From positions 992,001-1,056,000 of the forward strand of contig NZ_CP019799.1 of NCBI RefSeq assembly GCF_002007605.1: 64,000 nucleotides of DNA. The letters are read 5' to 3'. Source of the stretch: Cellvibrio sp. PSBB023. Its GTDB lineage: Bacteria > Pseudomonadota > Gammaproteobacteria > Pseudomonadales > Cellvibrionaceae. A model generated the notes under the pieces. That model was not told where the DNA came from, ran no database searches, and was given only the letters and a program-made list of their open reading frames with translations. The first letter of the stretch is position 1. Each line of letters starts with the position of its first letter. Both the position numbers and the translations under genes were made by a program. Of the stretch, positions 29,361-38,749 are shown one piece after another.

Positions 29361-29472
29361 TCATGACCAAGCCATATTGCTCTATGCTGTTTTTTGGAAA
29401 ATGATACAAACTTGGATTGATTTGTGCATTGCTTTTACCAAGCGGCAATAATTGTAAGCACAGGGTATTGGT

Positions 29473-31050
29473 ATGCGTATATCGACTTCGCAAATTTACA
29501 ACATCGCATCTCTTGGCATGGGAAAAGCGCAATCAGCTCTTGCTAAAACTGAAGAGCAGATGGCCAGTGGCAAACGTGTCTTGTCTCCGGCGGATGACCC
29601 AGTCGCCGCTGCGAATATTTTGAAGTTAAATCAAGAACTGGCGCGCACAGAGCAGTACAAAAAAAATATCGATATTGCTGATAATGCCTTGGACCTTGAA
29701 GATTCCACTTTGAAGTCAGTTGTTGAACTGATGCAAAAAATGAATGAACTTGCGATAAAAGCCGGTAATACCGCGGTGCTGACAGCAGCGGATTACAAAT
29801 CTATTGCAGCAGAAGTGGATACTCGTATTAACGAATTAATGAGTTTGCAAAATACACGCAACTCATCCGGGCAATATATTTTTGCTGGCTATCAAGGTAA
29901 CACACCTCCTTTTGTCTACAACGGCGGTGGCAATTATGAATATATGGGCGACGAAGGGCAGTTATTATTGCAAGCCTCTGCCTCTGTCAGTGTTCCCGTG
30001 AGTGATTCAGGCAAAAAAGTATTTGTTGATATTCCCAGTGGACACAATACTGTCAACACCTCGTCCAATCCCGGCAACCGTGCCTTGCCTGCATCCATCA
30101 TCAGTGTGGGGCAGGTGATTGATCAAGAAGCGTTTGATAAGTTTTATCCGGAAGATATGGTTATTTCTTTCAACGCCAATTCAGCCATTATTCCTAACGG
30201 CCCTAACTACACAATTACCGAGCGCACCACTGGTAAGGTAATTGTTGCAAATGCCAGTTATACCTCCGGCCAGGAAATTTTAGTAAATGGCGTGAGCTTG
30301 AATATTTCCGGTGCGCCTGTAGCACCCGCAGCGGCAAGCTTACCTTTTACATTTGATGCTGCTGCCGCGCCGATTGATTTTTCCGCTAACCCAACAACGC
30401 TAAGAATCTCCGTGGGCGGTAAAACAGAAATACTTGAATTTAATAGTTTGCCGGTAGTGAATAACGCTGCAGATTTTGCTGCGATGCTAAATGCAGCTCC
30501 CAATGCCGCGAAACTTGCTAATTTAGGGGTAACAGCAAGTGCGACGGGGTTTGCGACTGCCAACGGTATGAATATTAGCCTTCAAGGTGGAAATGCTGCA
30601 TTACAAAGTGCAATGGGCTTGGCAACGACAACCGGTATCACGTCAACCAATGGGCAGCCTGGCGATTCTTTTTTTGTGAAATCTACCGATAAGCAAGGTT
30701 TATTGACAACACTGTCGCGTTTTAGTGAAGCGATGAAAAGTGTAAAAGACACGCCGGAAAGTAAGGCCGTTCTTAGTGAGATGGTAGCGAAAACCATTAC
30801 CAACCTCTCTCATGCCCTCACCAGCATTGTTTCAACCCAAGGAGAAGTGGGTGCGCGTCAAAACACATTAGAAAGTTCACGCAACCTTAATCTGGACGTT
30901 AAATTATTTGTCAATGCAGAGCTAAAAAGCTTGCAGGATCTTGATTATGCCGATGCCTCTATCCGCTTATCCATGGAGAAGTTGGTGTTGAGCGCATCCC
31001 AGCAAAGCTTTGCACAAATCAGCCAACTGAGCTTGTTTAATTATTTGTAA
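29473..31050 (+). CDS. flgL: Flagellar hook-associated protein 3, FlgL (long form)
   Basis: Second junction protein, 525 aa against about 320 in E. coli. The N-terminal flagellin-like part (MRISTSQIYNIASLGMGKAQ, then SGKRVLSPADDPVAAANILK) and C-terminal LDYADASIRLSMEKLVLSAS are conserved; an Ala-rich insertion occupies about residues 220-420. It begins 112 nt after flgK. A weak -24/-12-like element at 29413-29427 is not convincing, so it may be read through from flgF. Confidence 0.93.
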   Translation: MRISTSQIYNIASLGMGKAQSALAKTEEQMASGKRVLSPADDPVAAANILKLNQELARTEQYKKNIDIADNALDLEDSTLKSVVELMQKMNELAIKAGNTAVLTAADYKSIAAEVDTRINELMSLQNTRNSSGQYIFAGYQGNTPPFVYNGGGNYEYMGDEGQLLLQASASVSVPVSDSGKKVFVDIPSGHNTVNTSSNPGNRALPASIISVGQVIDQEAFDKFYPEDMVISFNANSAIIPNGPNYTITERTTGKVIVANASYTSGQEILVNGVSLNISGAPVAPAAASLPFTFDAAAAPIDFSANPTTLRISVGGKTEILEFNSLPVVNNAADFAAMLNAAPNAAKLANLGVTASATGFATANGMNISLQGGNAALQSAMGLATTTGITSTNGQPGDSFFVKSTDKQGLLTTLSRFSEAMKSVKDTPESKAVLSEMVAKTITNLSHALTSIVSTQGEVGARQNTLESSRNLNLDVKLFVNAELKSLQDLDYADASIRLSMEKLVLSASQQSFAQISQLSLFNYL

Positions 31051-31082
31051 TTAATCCTGTGTTATGGATTTTGTTGTTTATA

Positions 31083-31122
31083 GGCAGTGACAGTAGTGCG
31101 TAACTACTCTCACTGCCTTTTT
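31083..31122 (+). terminator. Terminator after flgL
   Basis: GGCAGTGA and TCACTGCC form the outer stem, with CAGTAGT/ACTACT pairing inside and a 5-nt loop; a run of T residues follows. It lies 33 nt after the flgL stop. Confidence 0.8.
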
Positions 31123-31271
31123 CTTTATTGGCCGCGCCGTTGCATACACTGCTTTTATAGGTTTGGCATAAGATTCGCCTCGCTAATTTAGTTTTGCTAA
31201 TCTTAGTAGATGGCGTTAGTCTTCATCTCATTAATCGATCTATTGTATCTCCATGGTAAAGAGCTGTTTTT

Positions 31272-31598
31272 ATGGATATTGAAACCCTGCTAGACCCGCT
31301 TTCCCGTGCATTAAGCCAATCCCAAGCATTATTGTCCTTGGCAGAAGTGGGCGATTGGGATTCATTTGAAACCTTGGTGCAGCAGCGTCAGCAGGGGCTG
31401 CTTTCCATCAATGACGCTGAATACCTCCAATCCCTGGCCCAGGCAGATTTGGAAGCACAGGCAGCGCATATGATTGAAGAGATTCAGGCCATCAACAAGC
31501 GCCTGTCAGAACTGGCGGAAATCAGTCGTGATAAGGTGGCGTCAGATTTGCGTCAGAGCACAAAAGCCATGAAGGCAATAGATGCTTATGGTCGTTAA
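31272..31598 (+). CDS. fliT: Small helical protein, probable FliT-family flagellar chaperone
   Basis: 108-aa, acidic, all-helical protein rich in Leu, Gln and Glu, with no membrane segment or signal peptide. It resembles FliT-type export chaperones in size, in the N-terminal helix (LSRALSQSQALLSLAEVGDW), and in setting: after the flgL terminator and before flagellin. FliT normally escorts FliD, encoded at 36538. The ATG at 31272 has AAAGAG upstream. Primary-sequence similarity in this family is weak, so the assignment rests partly on context. No fliS gene is seen. Confidence 0.6.
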   Translation: MDIETLLDPLSRALSQSQALLSLAEVGDWDSFETLVQQRQQGLLSINDAEYLQSLAQADLEAQAAHMIEEIQAINKRLSELAEISRDKVASDLRQSTKAMKAIDAYGR

Positions 31599-31686
31599 TT
31601 TGACGGTTTGTGATTTTATATAACCATTTGCAATAAAATTTACCATTCCCTGCGATAAATATTTTGTTTTAGCCATAAAAAAAGAT

Positions 31687-31713
31687 TAAAGCAACTCCCG
31701 GACGTGTCGATAA
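31687..31713 (+). promoter_or_regulatory. Sigma-28 promoter of flagellin 1
   Basis: TAAAG at 31687-31691, 14-nt spacer, GTCGATAA at 31706-31713 (one mismatch to GCCGATAA). The predicted transcript has a leader of about 92 nt. Confidence 0.85.
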
Positions 31714-31748
31714 CCTTGTTAGAAGTGCTGATTAGTAAGTTTGTCTCA

Positions 31749-31785
31749 GGCTTCATCAACAGACTTGTTATAGCAGTGATACTGC
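31749..31785 (+). promoter_or_regulatory. Flagellin 1 leader: conserved element plus hairpin
   Basis: 31749-31775 contains GGCTTCATCA and CTTGT blocks shared in order and spacing with the leader of flagellin 2 (34426-34452). It is followed by a small hairpin, GCAGT (31773-31777) with ACTGC (31781-31785). The ribosome-binding site AGGAG comes just after. Function unknown. Confidence 0.5.
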
Positions 31786-31811
31786 AAAGACATTAATCCA
31801 GGAGATTAATC

Positions 31812-33605
31812 ATGGCTTTAGTAATTAACACCAACGTGGCATCCCTCAATACCCAACGTCAGTTGATGAGCTCAGGCAACTCGCTTGATAAGGCAACTGA
31901 GCGTTTGTCTTCCGGTAACCGTATCAACTCTGCAAAAGACGACGCTGCCGGTCTGGCGATCTCTAACCGCATGACCTCCCAGGTACGTGGTCTGGATCAG
32001 GCAATTCGTAACGCCAACGACGGTATCTCGCTGATTCAAACCGCTGAAGGCGCCTTGCAAGAATCCACCAACATTCTGCAACGTATGCGTGAACTGTCGG
32101 TTCAATCAGCGAACGGTATCTACGGCGAAACTGACCGTAAAACCCTGCAAGCGGAAGTAAAACAGCTCCAGTCTGAATTAACCCGTATTTCTGAAACCAC
32201 TACCTTCAACGGTCAAAACCTGTTGGACGGTTCTTTGGGAACCAAACAACTGCAAGTGGGTTCGCAACAGAACCAAACTATTTCTGTATCCATCGGTTCA
32301 TTTAACGCTAACTCATTAGGTGGTTCTACTGGTGATTTAGTGGGTACATCTACCACCTTGGCTGAAATGTACACAGCGACTGATGCCGCTATTGAATTTA
32401 AAGTTAACGATAAATTAGCGACAGCACTCGATGCTACTAACGCTGGTACCGTTAATAAAATGCTTGAAGTTATGAACGCTGACTTTAATACAGTTGGTGT
32501 TTCTGTGAAAACTGTATCTGAGTTCACATCTGCCAACATCGGTTCCGGTGTGTTGGTTGCTGGTACAGATGCGCTGCAAATTGCGGTGGTTGATGGTGAT
32601 GGCAGAACGCAAACCCTGCAAATTACTGGCACTAACAGCATGAAAGATGTCGTTAATAAGATTAACGAATCTGCAGGTGGTGTTGTTCAGGCATCGTTGA
32701 ATGACTCTGGCAAATTAGTATTAACTGCGCAGAATTCACAAAGCATTACATTGACTAACGCGCAAGGTACTGCAGCTTTGACTGCTGTGGGAGCTGGTAC
32801 CGGTGCAACTTCTGCTGACTTCTCGTTAGTGCTTAACAAACAGCCTGGATTCCAAGGTGACATCAAAGTAACTAGCGATACAGCAGCAGCTTCTGTAACG
32901 GCCTTGACTGGTGCTGGCTTGAATGGACATCAAGCAGATGGTTCTATACAAGGCGCTACTGTTGCTTCTGGTGCTTTGAACAAAGGCGATTTGATCATCA
33001 ACGGCGTTGAAATTGGTTCTGTCGCAGCGGGTGTTGCTGGTGCTTCAGTTACAGGAAGTACAGTTCAATATGAACAAGCCAAAAACGTTATTGACGCTAT
33101 CAATGCCAAGTCAGCCGAAACCGGTGTGGTTGCTTATGCTGATAGCAGTGATTCAACTAGCGCTACTACCGCGATTAAATTGAAGTCAGTAAATGGTGGA
33201 GAGGTATCTGTTAAATATGGTGACAATATTACAGATGCAAACGCTTTGGCTCGTACCGGCTTACTTGAGCGTAACGCCACCGAAGGTGCAGGTTCAGTAG
33301 CCTCTATCGACATCTCTACAGAAGCTGGTGCGCAAAAAGCCATTGGCATTATCGATAAAGCCTTGGAGCAGGTGAACTCCACCCGTGCGGACCTCGGTGC
33401 AATTAACAACCGTTTGGACTTTACCGTATCTAACCTGTCCAATATCTCCGAGAAAACGTCATCATCTCGTTCACGTATTATGGATGCTGACTTTGCTGCT
33501 GAAACTGCAAGCCTCAGCCGTTCACAAGTATTGCAACAAGCGGCGAGTGCGATGTTGGCTCAGTCTAATGCTCGTCCACAACAAGTACTGTCACTGTTGA
33601 GATAA
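31812..33605 (+). CDS. fliC: Flagellin 1
   Basis: Filament subunit, 597 aa. The N-terminal D0/D1 ([40 protein letters not shown]) and the C-terminal D0 ([20 protein letters not shown], ending VLSLLR) are canonical. The central 350 residues are variable Ala/Gly/Thr-rich domains. The ATG follows CAGGAG. A sigma-28 promoter lies upstream. A second flagellin of almost equal length is 0.9 kb downstream; the two are near-identical in D0/D1 and divergent in the middle. flaG follows. Confidence 0.97.
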   Translation: MALVINTNVASLNTQRQLMSSGNSLDKATERLSSGNRINSAKDDAAGLAISNRMTSQVRGLDQAIRNANDGISLIQTAEGALQESTNILQRMRELSVQSANGIYGETDRKTLQAEVKQLQSELTRISETTTFNGQNLLDGSLGTKQLQVGSQQNQTISVSIGSFNANSLGGSTGDLVGTSTTLAEMYTATDAAIEFKVNDKLATALDATNAGTVNKMLEVMNADFNTVGVSVKTVSEFTSANIGSGVLVAGTDALQIAVVDGDGRTQTLQITGTNSMKDVVNKINESAGGVVQASLNDSGKLVLTAQNSQSITLTNAQGTAALTAVGAGTGATSADFSLVLNKQPGFQGDIKVTSDTAAASVTALTGAGLNGHQADGSIQGATVASGALNKGDLIINGVEIGSVAAGVAGASVTGSTVQYEQAKNVIDAINAKSAETGVVAYADSSDSTSATTAIKLKSVNGGEVSVKYGDNITDANALARTGLLERNATEGAGSVASIDISTEAGAQKAIGIIDKALEQVNSTRADLGAINNRLDFTVSNLSNISEKTSSSRSRIMDADFAAETASLSRSQVLQQAASAMLAQSNARPQQVLSLLR

Positions 33606-33616
33606 GGTGATAACTT

Positions 33617-33647
33617 CCTTCGGGTTAGCCAACCGCTAACCCGAAGG
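33617..33647 (+). terminator. Perfect hairpin between flagellin 1 and flaG
   Basis: A 13-bp perfect stem (CCTTCGGGTTAGC / GCTAACCCGAAGG) with a 5-nt loop starts 12 nt after the flagellin stop. There is no T run (AGGTTTC follows), so it is more likely an attenuator or mRNA-stabilising 3' hairpin that reduces flow into flaG. Confidence 0.6.
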
Positions 33648-33666
33648 AGGTTTCAGTGAGGGCTTA

Positions 33667-34059
33667 ATGATGAATGAGATCACTAAAGTAGCCGCGGGAC
33701 CGGTGCAGGTTAAATCTGTATCGGCTTCGTCGTTGGTTGGCGGTGCTCAAGGTCAAAAAACCGGCAATGATTTGCCGCCGATTGCCGAAGCGGCAAAGCC
33801 TGTAGCCGTAGAGACCGTCAATTCTCAAGCGGTTCAAGAGAAAGTTCAGGCTGCCGTTGCACAGATGAATGAATATATTCAGTCAACCCAACGGGATTTA
33901 AATTTTACTTATGACCCGAGTTCAGGCGAGACCGTAGTTAAGGTGTTGGATAGAAGTACGCAAGAAGTTATTCGCCAAATACCCGATGAAGTATTCTTGC
34001 ATTTGGCACAACAACTTACCCCGGATGAGCCGGTTAGTTTGATCAGTGCGCAGGCCTAA
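33667..34059 (+). CDS. flaG: Flagellar protein FlaG
   Basis: Small cytosolic/filament-associated protein of 130 aa that affects filament length in Pseudomonas and Vibrio. The N-terminal half is low complexity; the conserved FlaG domain is C-terminal (DLNFTYDPSSGETVVKVLDR, then VIRQIPDEVFLHLAQQL). Two ATGs (33667 and 33670) are adjacent; GAGGG lies 5 nt before the first. Position between two flagellin genes, both upstream of fliD, is the usual fliC-flaG-fliD neighbourhood. Transcription is probably by read-through past the hairpin at 33617. Confidence 0.9.
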   Translation: MMNEITKVAAGPVQVKSVSASSLVGGAQGQKTGNDLPPIAEAAKPVAVETVNSQAVQEKVQAAVAQMNEYIQSTQRDLNFTYDPSSGETVVKVLDRSTQEVIRQIPDEVFLHLAQQLTPDEPVSLISAQA

Positions 34060-34120
34060 ATGTCTTTTTAAATCAGTGATTTATTGAGTTTTTGGGGTGC
34101 AGTTTTAGCACGCTTCTGAT

Positions 34121-34153
34121 AAAAAAAGAGCAGCAATCGCTGCTCTTTTTTTT
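34121..34153 (+). terminator. Terminator after flaG
   Basis: AGAGCAGC pairs with GCTGCTCT around a 4-nt loop, flanked by A and T runs. It separates flaG from flagellin 2, which therefore needs its own promoter. Confidence 0.88.
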
Positions 34154-34300
34154 GCATTTTTTTGGTGGATTTGCTTACCAATAATCTTTATTTTTAATAT
34201 TAAATCCCCTGGTTTTTCAGGTGCGCCGCATCCTTTTTCTGCCTATTTTTTCCTGGTTTGTAATCCCGCTTTCCTCCACCAATATTCCTGCTGTTTGTTC

Positions 34301-34317
34301 TTGGCACGGTCTGTGCA
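34301..34317 (+). promoter_or_regulatory. Sigma-54 promoter of flagellin 2
   Basis: TTGGCAC at 34301-34307, 5-nt spacer, GTGCA at 34313-34317. The -24 element is perfect and the -12 has one mismatch; GG-to-GC spacing is correct. No sigma-28 TAAAG...GCCGATAA pair was found in 34154-34492. The predicted leader is about 165 nt. Confidence 0.75.
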
Positions 34318-34425
34318 AAAGCCCTCTCAGGCGACCCGTATAGAAATCCTGTTGGTATCCATTTCTTACCAGTCTTGCCACGAAGTTCTCACAAACTGAG
34401 CAATTCATTGTTGCCGCCGTTTCTG

Positions 34426-34478
34426 GGCTTCATCAGTCGGCTTGTCACAGCACACGCAACTGTGAACAGGAACAATCA
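34426..34478 (+). promoter_or_regulatory. Flagellin 2 leader: conserved element plus hairpin
   Basis: 34426-34452 matches the flagellin 1 leader element at about 21 of 27 positions (GGCTTCATCA, CTTGT and AGCA blocks). A CACAG/CTGTG hairpin follows, then AGGAG and the start codon. The hairpin sequence differs from that of flagellin 1 but its position is similar. Confidence 0.5.
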
Positions 34479-34492
34479 TTAGGAGATTTATT

Positions 34493-36277
34493 ATGCCTTT
34501 AATCATTAACACCAATGTCGCTTCCTTGAATTCACAGCGTCAATTGATGAACTCTGGCAACGCGCTCGATAAAGCGACAGAGCGTTTGTCTTCTGGTCAA
34601 CGTATTAACTCGGCAAAAGATGATGCCGCCGGTTTGGCGATTTCAAACCGTATGACCTCTCAAATTCGTGGCTTGGATCAAGCGATCCGCAACGCGAATG
34701 ACGGCGTATCACTGGTTCAGACAGCAGAAGGTGCTTTGCAAGAAGTAACCAATATGCTGCAGCGTATTCGTGAACTCTCAATCCAGTCTGCGAACGGTAT
34801 CTATAACGATGCAGACCGCAAAACCCTGGATGCTGAAGTTCAGCAGTTGAAGAAAGAAATGGATCGTATTTCTGAAACCACTTCTTTTAACGGACAGAAA
34901 TTGCTGGATGGCACCTTGGGTAAAACTTTCTTGCAGGTAGGTTCGCAAGCAAATGAAACCATGGATGTCAGCATTGGTTCTTTCTCAACCACCAGTATGG
35001 GCGGTACCTCGGGTGATATCGTGGGGGAATCTGTCACTGGTGTTGGCACATCGCATGCCACTGAAATTGCTTCATTAAATGCCTTATTGGCCGGTGATCT
35101 TCTTGTGAATGGAACGGCCATCAAGCCGATTACTCCTGCCGCTGACACCTTGAATGAAGCTCTGGCAAGTATTAATAGTGATTTGAAGGGCAAGGGTGCA
35201 GAAGTTGTATCTCTGGTGCAAGTGGCGGCAGATACTGCTGGCTCTGGTGTGCTCAGATCGCCTTCTGAAACGCTGACGTTGGAGTTGAGGGATGGCAATG
35301 GTTTGACGCAAACCTATACCATTACCGGTACCAACAGCATGAAAGAGTTGGTCGCTAAGATTAATTCTGAAACGGCTATTGAGGCTACTCTGGGTGATAA
35401 TGGCAAGTTGGTGCTTACCGCTCCTGGCGCATCATCATTAACCATTACTGAAACTGTGCCTGCTACAACAGCGAGTCCAACAGGGCTTACAACTGGACAT
35501 CATAATTTTGCGCTTGTATTCAATGATACAAGTGCAGAAAAGCAAGGCGTCACTATTCAGGCTGGTACTACACCAGTGACTGCGGCTATCGCGGGAAGAA
35601 TTAGTGATTTGGGTATTGATGTGCAGGACGCTAATGGCAACTTGCTGGGTAGTGCCGTAGATATTGCTGGCCCACCGGGTATCCTGCAAGAAGGTGATTT
35701 GCTTATTAATGGCATTGCCATTGGCAAAATCACTCTTCAGCCTGCGGTTCCCACTGCTGCAGGTACTGCTGCTGAAGCTATTCGTGTGATCAACTTGTCA
35801 TCGGATAAAACAGGGGTTGTGGCCTTTGCAAATGGTACTGATGGCATCGCTTTGCGTTCTGCGAATGGTGAAGAAATATCCATTAAATATGGTGATACCG
35901 CTGTCGCTGCTGATGTATTGGCTGTAACCGGCTTTAAAGAGCGCAATGCCACCGAAGGTGTTGGCAGTGTCGCCAGTATCAAAATTGACACTTACGAAGG
36001 TGCGCAGCGCGCAATCGGCATTGTCGATAAAGCCTTGGAGCAGGTAAACGCGACTCGTGCAGATTTGGGTGCTGTGAATAACCGCCTGGATCACACCATG
36101 GCAAACCTTGCAAACGTCTCGGAAAAAACCTCTGCATCGCGCTCTCGTATTACCGATGCTGACTTTGCCGCCGAAACAGCAGCATTAAGTCGCGCTCAGG
36201 TTCTGCAGCAAGCTGCTTCTGCGATGTTGGCACAGGCGAATGCTAGACCAGAGCAGGTGTTATCACTGCTCAGATAA
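34493..36277 (+). CDS. fliC: Flagellin 2
   Basis: Second filament subunit, 594 aa. The termini are almost the same as flagellin 1 ([20 protein letters not shown]; end [20 protein letters not shown]), the middle is different, with Ala/Thr/Pro-rich domains. ATG at 34493 follows TAGGAG. It lies behind a terminator and has a sigma-54-type promoter, unlike flagellin 1. Possible roles are a class III flagellin made before the bulk flagellin, or a proximal filament segment; this is inference from Vibrio, where one flagellin is sigma-54 dependent. Confidence 0.96.
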   Translation: MPLIINTNVASLNSQRQLMNSGNALDKATERLSSGQRINSAKDDAAGLAISNRMTSQIRGLDQAIRNANDGVSLVQTAEGALQEVTNMLQRIRELSIQSANGIYNDADRKTLDAEVQQLKKEMDRISETTSFNGQKLLDGTLGKTFLQVGSQANETMDVSIGSFSTTSMGGTSGDIVGESVTGVGTSHATEIASLNALLAGDLLVNGTAIKPITPAADTLNEALASINSDLKGKGAEVVSLVQVAADTAGSGVLRSPSETLTLELRDGNGLTQTYTITGTNSMKELVAKINSETAIEATLGDNGKLVLTAPGASSLTITETVPATTASPTGLTTGHHNFALVFNDTSAEKQGVTIQAGTTPVTAAIAGRISDLGIDVQDANGNLLGSAVDIAGPPGILQEGDLLINGIAIGKITLQPAVPTAAGTAAEAIRVINLSSDKTGVVAFANGTDGIALRSANGEEISIKYGDTAVAADVLAVTGFKERNATEGVGSVASIKIDTYEGAQRAIGIVDKALEQVNATRADLGAVNNRLDHTMANLANVSEKTSASRSRITDADFAAETAALSRAQVLQQAASAMLAQANARPEQVLSLLR

Positions 36278-36296
36278 TTGTGTCTTATGTTTTGCT

Positions 36297-36330
36297 AAAA
36301 AAGCCGCAGCTCTCACTGCGGCTTTTTTAT
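36297..36330 (+). terminator. Terminator after flagellin 2
   Basis: AAAAAAGCCGCAG pairs with CTGCGGCTTTTTT around a 6-nt loop, 20 nt after the stop codon. Confidence 0.92.
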
Positions 36331-36473
36331 GTCTCATTTTCCACTGAGGGTGCAATACTTCTTCTGTGTGAAAGAAATAAGGGAGGTATTAGTGTGTTTT
36401 TTGTGAGTATTGGCGTACTTTGTGCTGTAGTAACTGAGCGTAATATTTTTAAGAAAAAAGCGGCAAAAACGGC

Positions 36474-36500
36474 TAAAGTTTACCCATTGGTTGCCGCTAA
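36474..36500 (+). promoter_or_regulatory. Sigma-28 promoter of fliD
   Basis: TAAAGTTT at 36474-36481, 11 nt, then GCCGCTAA at 36493-36500: the full extended -35 and a one-mismatch -10. It is 38 nt before the fliD start, so the leader is short. Confidence 0.88.
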
Positions 36501-36537
36501 CATTGTATAGCGGTAATTTTAAGGTGTGGAGGCGTCT

Positions 36538-38604
36538 ATGGTGACCAGTACATCCAGTACATCCAATGCGACAAGCAATAATGGATCTATCGGTTCCAGT
36601 ATCATTGGTGCCTTGGGCTCAGGTTCAGGGATTGACAGCAATAAGCTGGCCGACCAACTGACCGAAGCGAGCAAACTGGTTCAGTCACAGAAGTTAACCA
36701 GCAAAAAGACACTTCTACAAACCCAAATTTCCGATTACGGTTTACTCCGCAGTTCACTTGCCAAACTCGAGACCGCCGCTGCCGCTTTGGGGAGCGCGGA
36801 CACTTTTAATGCCAAAGCCCTGTCTGTACCTGACACCAAATTATTAGGTATCACCAAGCTCGACTCAAAAGCGGTCGCTGGTAGCTATCAATTAAAAGTA
36901 CTGCAAACCGCGCAGGCACAGTCCTTGAGTTCGGGTAGTTTTAGTTCAACAAGCAGTCCGGTAGGTAAGGGTACCCTCGTTATCCGTCTAGGGGATTGGG
37001 CATCTGATGGCTCCTCATTTGGTGTGGACTCTACTAAAACGGGCGCAACCATTACGATTGATGATACCAACAATTCCCTGACGGGCTTGCGCGATGCTAT
37101 CAATAAAGAAAATTTCGGTGTAACGGCCACAATTGTGAGCGATGGTGGCGGATATAAATTACTGTTAACCGCCAGTACGGGCGCTAAAAATGAGATAGAG
37201 GTTGTCGCGACCGAAGACTCTGGTTCCTTGGGGTTGGCGGCCTTTAATTTCAATGAAACATCCAAAAGCCTTGCGCAACAACAAGAAGGGCGTGATGCGC
37301 TAATTAGTATTAATGGTTTGCAAGTTAGCCGGGAATCAAACCATGTGACTGACGTTATTGATGGTCTTGAGTTTGACTTGTTTGCCAGTTCTTCCAGTGA
37401 AACCATAAACCTTATTATTTCTGAAGATAAATCCGTTGCAGAGAAAACCATTCGTGATTTTGTGGCTGCCTACAATACTTTTAAAGCGGAAACCGAATTG
37501 CTAGTTGGCTACAACCCGGAGCTGGAAGAAAACGGTAGCCTTAATAAAGATCCTCTGGCTAAAAACTTGATGCAAAATATTCGTAGTGCATTAACCAGCG
37601 CCGTTCCAGGTCTCACTGATGGTTTTGCTAATTTATCCAGCTTGGGTATTCGTACAGAAATCGATGGAACACTCAAAATTTATGAGGAAGAGAAAACCGG
37701 GTTTCGTGCAGCAATAGACGAGAATTTTGACTTTGTTCGTGATCTGTTTATCCCCAAGGCCTCATCTTCCTCTCCTGGCATTGAAGTCACCAAGTTCACT
37801 GCAAGAAGCCAGCCTGGTTCCTATGAAGTAGTGATTACCCAGCAGCCCTCAAAGGGGACCTTGACCACCACTGACCCTGTCGATCTGGCGGCTATTGGTA
37901 GCGGAACAAAAGACTACAGTTTTAGCTTTCAATTGAACGGTGTGGCATCCAATGCCATTAGTTTGCCAGATGGAAAGCAATATACATCTGGTGCTGAGCT
38001 TGCTGCGGACTTACAAAGTTTGATTAACCTTGATGCCAACCTTAAGGCGGCTAAAGCAAGCGTGTCCGTCGCATTTGAGGGGGGGAAACTGGTGTTTACC
38101 TCGGCGACTTATGGTGCGACCAGTACGGTGAACTTTACTGCGGTTAGCGCCGATATGCTGGCTGACTTTGGTCTGACTAATGGCGCTGTTGTGACCAGCG
38201 GTACTGATGTTGCCGGTACCATTGATGGTGTTGAGGCATTTGGCTCCGGCAATATTCTGCTTCCTGCGATAGGTTCCAAAGCAGAAGGTTTGAGTATGTT
38301 GGTGGAGCCGGGAACAACATCCACGACCTTGAAATTTACCCGCGGTTTTGCCGGTGGGTTAAGCAGCCTGGTAAATGAATTCCTGAAAACCTCTGGTTTG
38401 ATTTCCGAGCGCGAAAAAAATATCGGTAAAGATATTGAGCGTGTAGAAAAAGACGAGGAGGCGTTAAATCGCCGCAGTGAAGCCTATCGCGCGCGGTTAA
38501 TGGCGCAGTTTCAGGCAATGGAAGCCATTGTGCGCTCACTCAATACTACTGGTGGCTTTTTGGATGGTCTGGTCGACAGATTGCCATTTACCTCAAAAAA
38601 CTAA
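36538..38604 (+). CDS. fliD: Filament cap protein FliD (HAP2, long form)
   Basis: Caps the growing filament and promotes flagellin insertion. The frame is open from 36526, but the ATG at 36538 has GGAG 6 nt upstream, giving 688 aa versus about 470 in E. coli. The N-terminal axial region (LGSGSGIDSNKLADQLTEAS), a flagellin-hook IN-type middle and the C-terminal FliD helices (REKNIGKDIERVEKDEEALN) are visible. No fliS follows, unlike most fliD loci. Confidence 0.94.
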   Translation: MVTSTSSTSNATSNNGSIGSSIIGALGSGSGIDSNKLADQLTEASKLVQSQKLTSKKTLLQTQISDYGLLRSSLAKLETAAAALGSADTFNAKALSVPDTKLLGITKLDSKAVAGSYQLKVLQTAQAQSLSSGSFSSTSSPVGKGTLVIRLGDWASDGSSFGVDSTKTGATITIDDTNNSLTGLRDAINKENFGVTATIVSDGGGYKLLLTASTGAKNEIEVVATEDSGSLGLAAFNFNETSKSLAQQQEGRDALISINGLQVSRESNHVTDVIDGLEFDLFASSSSETINLIISEDKSVAEKTIRDFVAAYNTFKAETELLVGYNPELEENGSLNKDPLAKNLMQNIRSALTSAVPGLTDGFANLSSLGIRTEIDGTLKIYEEEKTGFRAAIDENFDFVRDLFIPKASSSSPGIEVTKFTARSQPGSYEVVITQQPSKGTLTTTDPVDLAAIGSGTKDYSFSFQLNGVASNAISLPDGKQYTSGAELAADLQSLINLDANLKAAKASVSVAFEGGKLVFTSATYGATSTVNFTAVSADMLADFGLTNGAVVTSGTDVAGTIDGVEAFGSGNILLPAIGSKAEGLSMLVEPGTTSTTLKFTRGFAGGLSSLVNEFLKTSGLISEREKNIGKDIERVEKDEEALNRRSEAYRARLMAQFQAMEAIVRSLNTTGGFLDGLVDRLPFTSKN

Positions 38605-38628
38605 TCGCCGCCCTTAATCGAATAACTG

Positions 38629-38660
38629 GCGTTCGGCTATTTGGGTTGAACGCTTTCTTA
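38629..38660 (+). terminator. Weak terminator after fliD
   Basis: GCGTTC (38629-38634) and GAACGC (38648-38653) can pair across a 13-nt loop, followed by TTTCTTATC. Weak but correctly placed. Confidence 0.35.
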
Positions 38661-38749
38661 TCCCACAAACTCATCTATTCTTTATAGTGTCTGTTCTTTG
38701 GCAGCTTATGTTGCCGCTCCTAATAGCAAGCCAGAATTCTGGAGTCGCT

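Noticed and set aside
29413..29427. Possible sigma-54 site before flgL (TGGATT...GTGC)
   Set aside because: GG and GC spacing fit but the -24 element matches poorly; not strong enough to call.
31164..31178. Possible sigma-54 site before the fliT-like gene (TGGCAT...TCGC)
   Set aside because: Spacing fits, but two or more mismatches to the core; left as a hint only.
36280..36510. 76-aa ORF between flagellin 2 and fliD
   Set aside because: It starts inside a terminator hairpin, contains the fliD promoter, and has no recognisable features.
36888..37451. 187-aa minus-strand ORF inside fliD
   Set aside because: Antisense shadow of fliD; composition follows the reverse complement of Ser/Thr-rich coding sequence.
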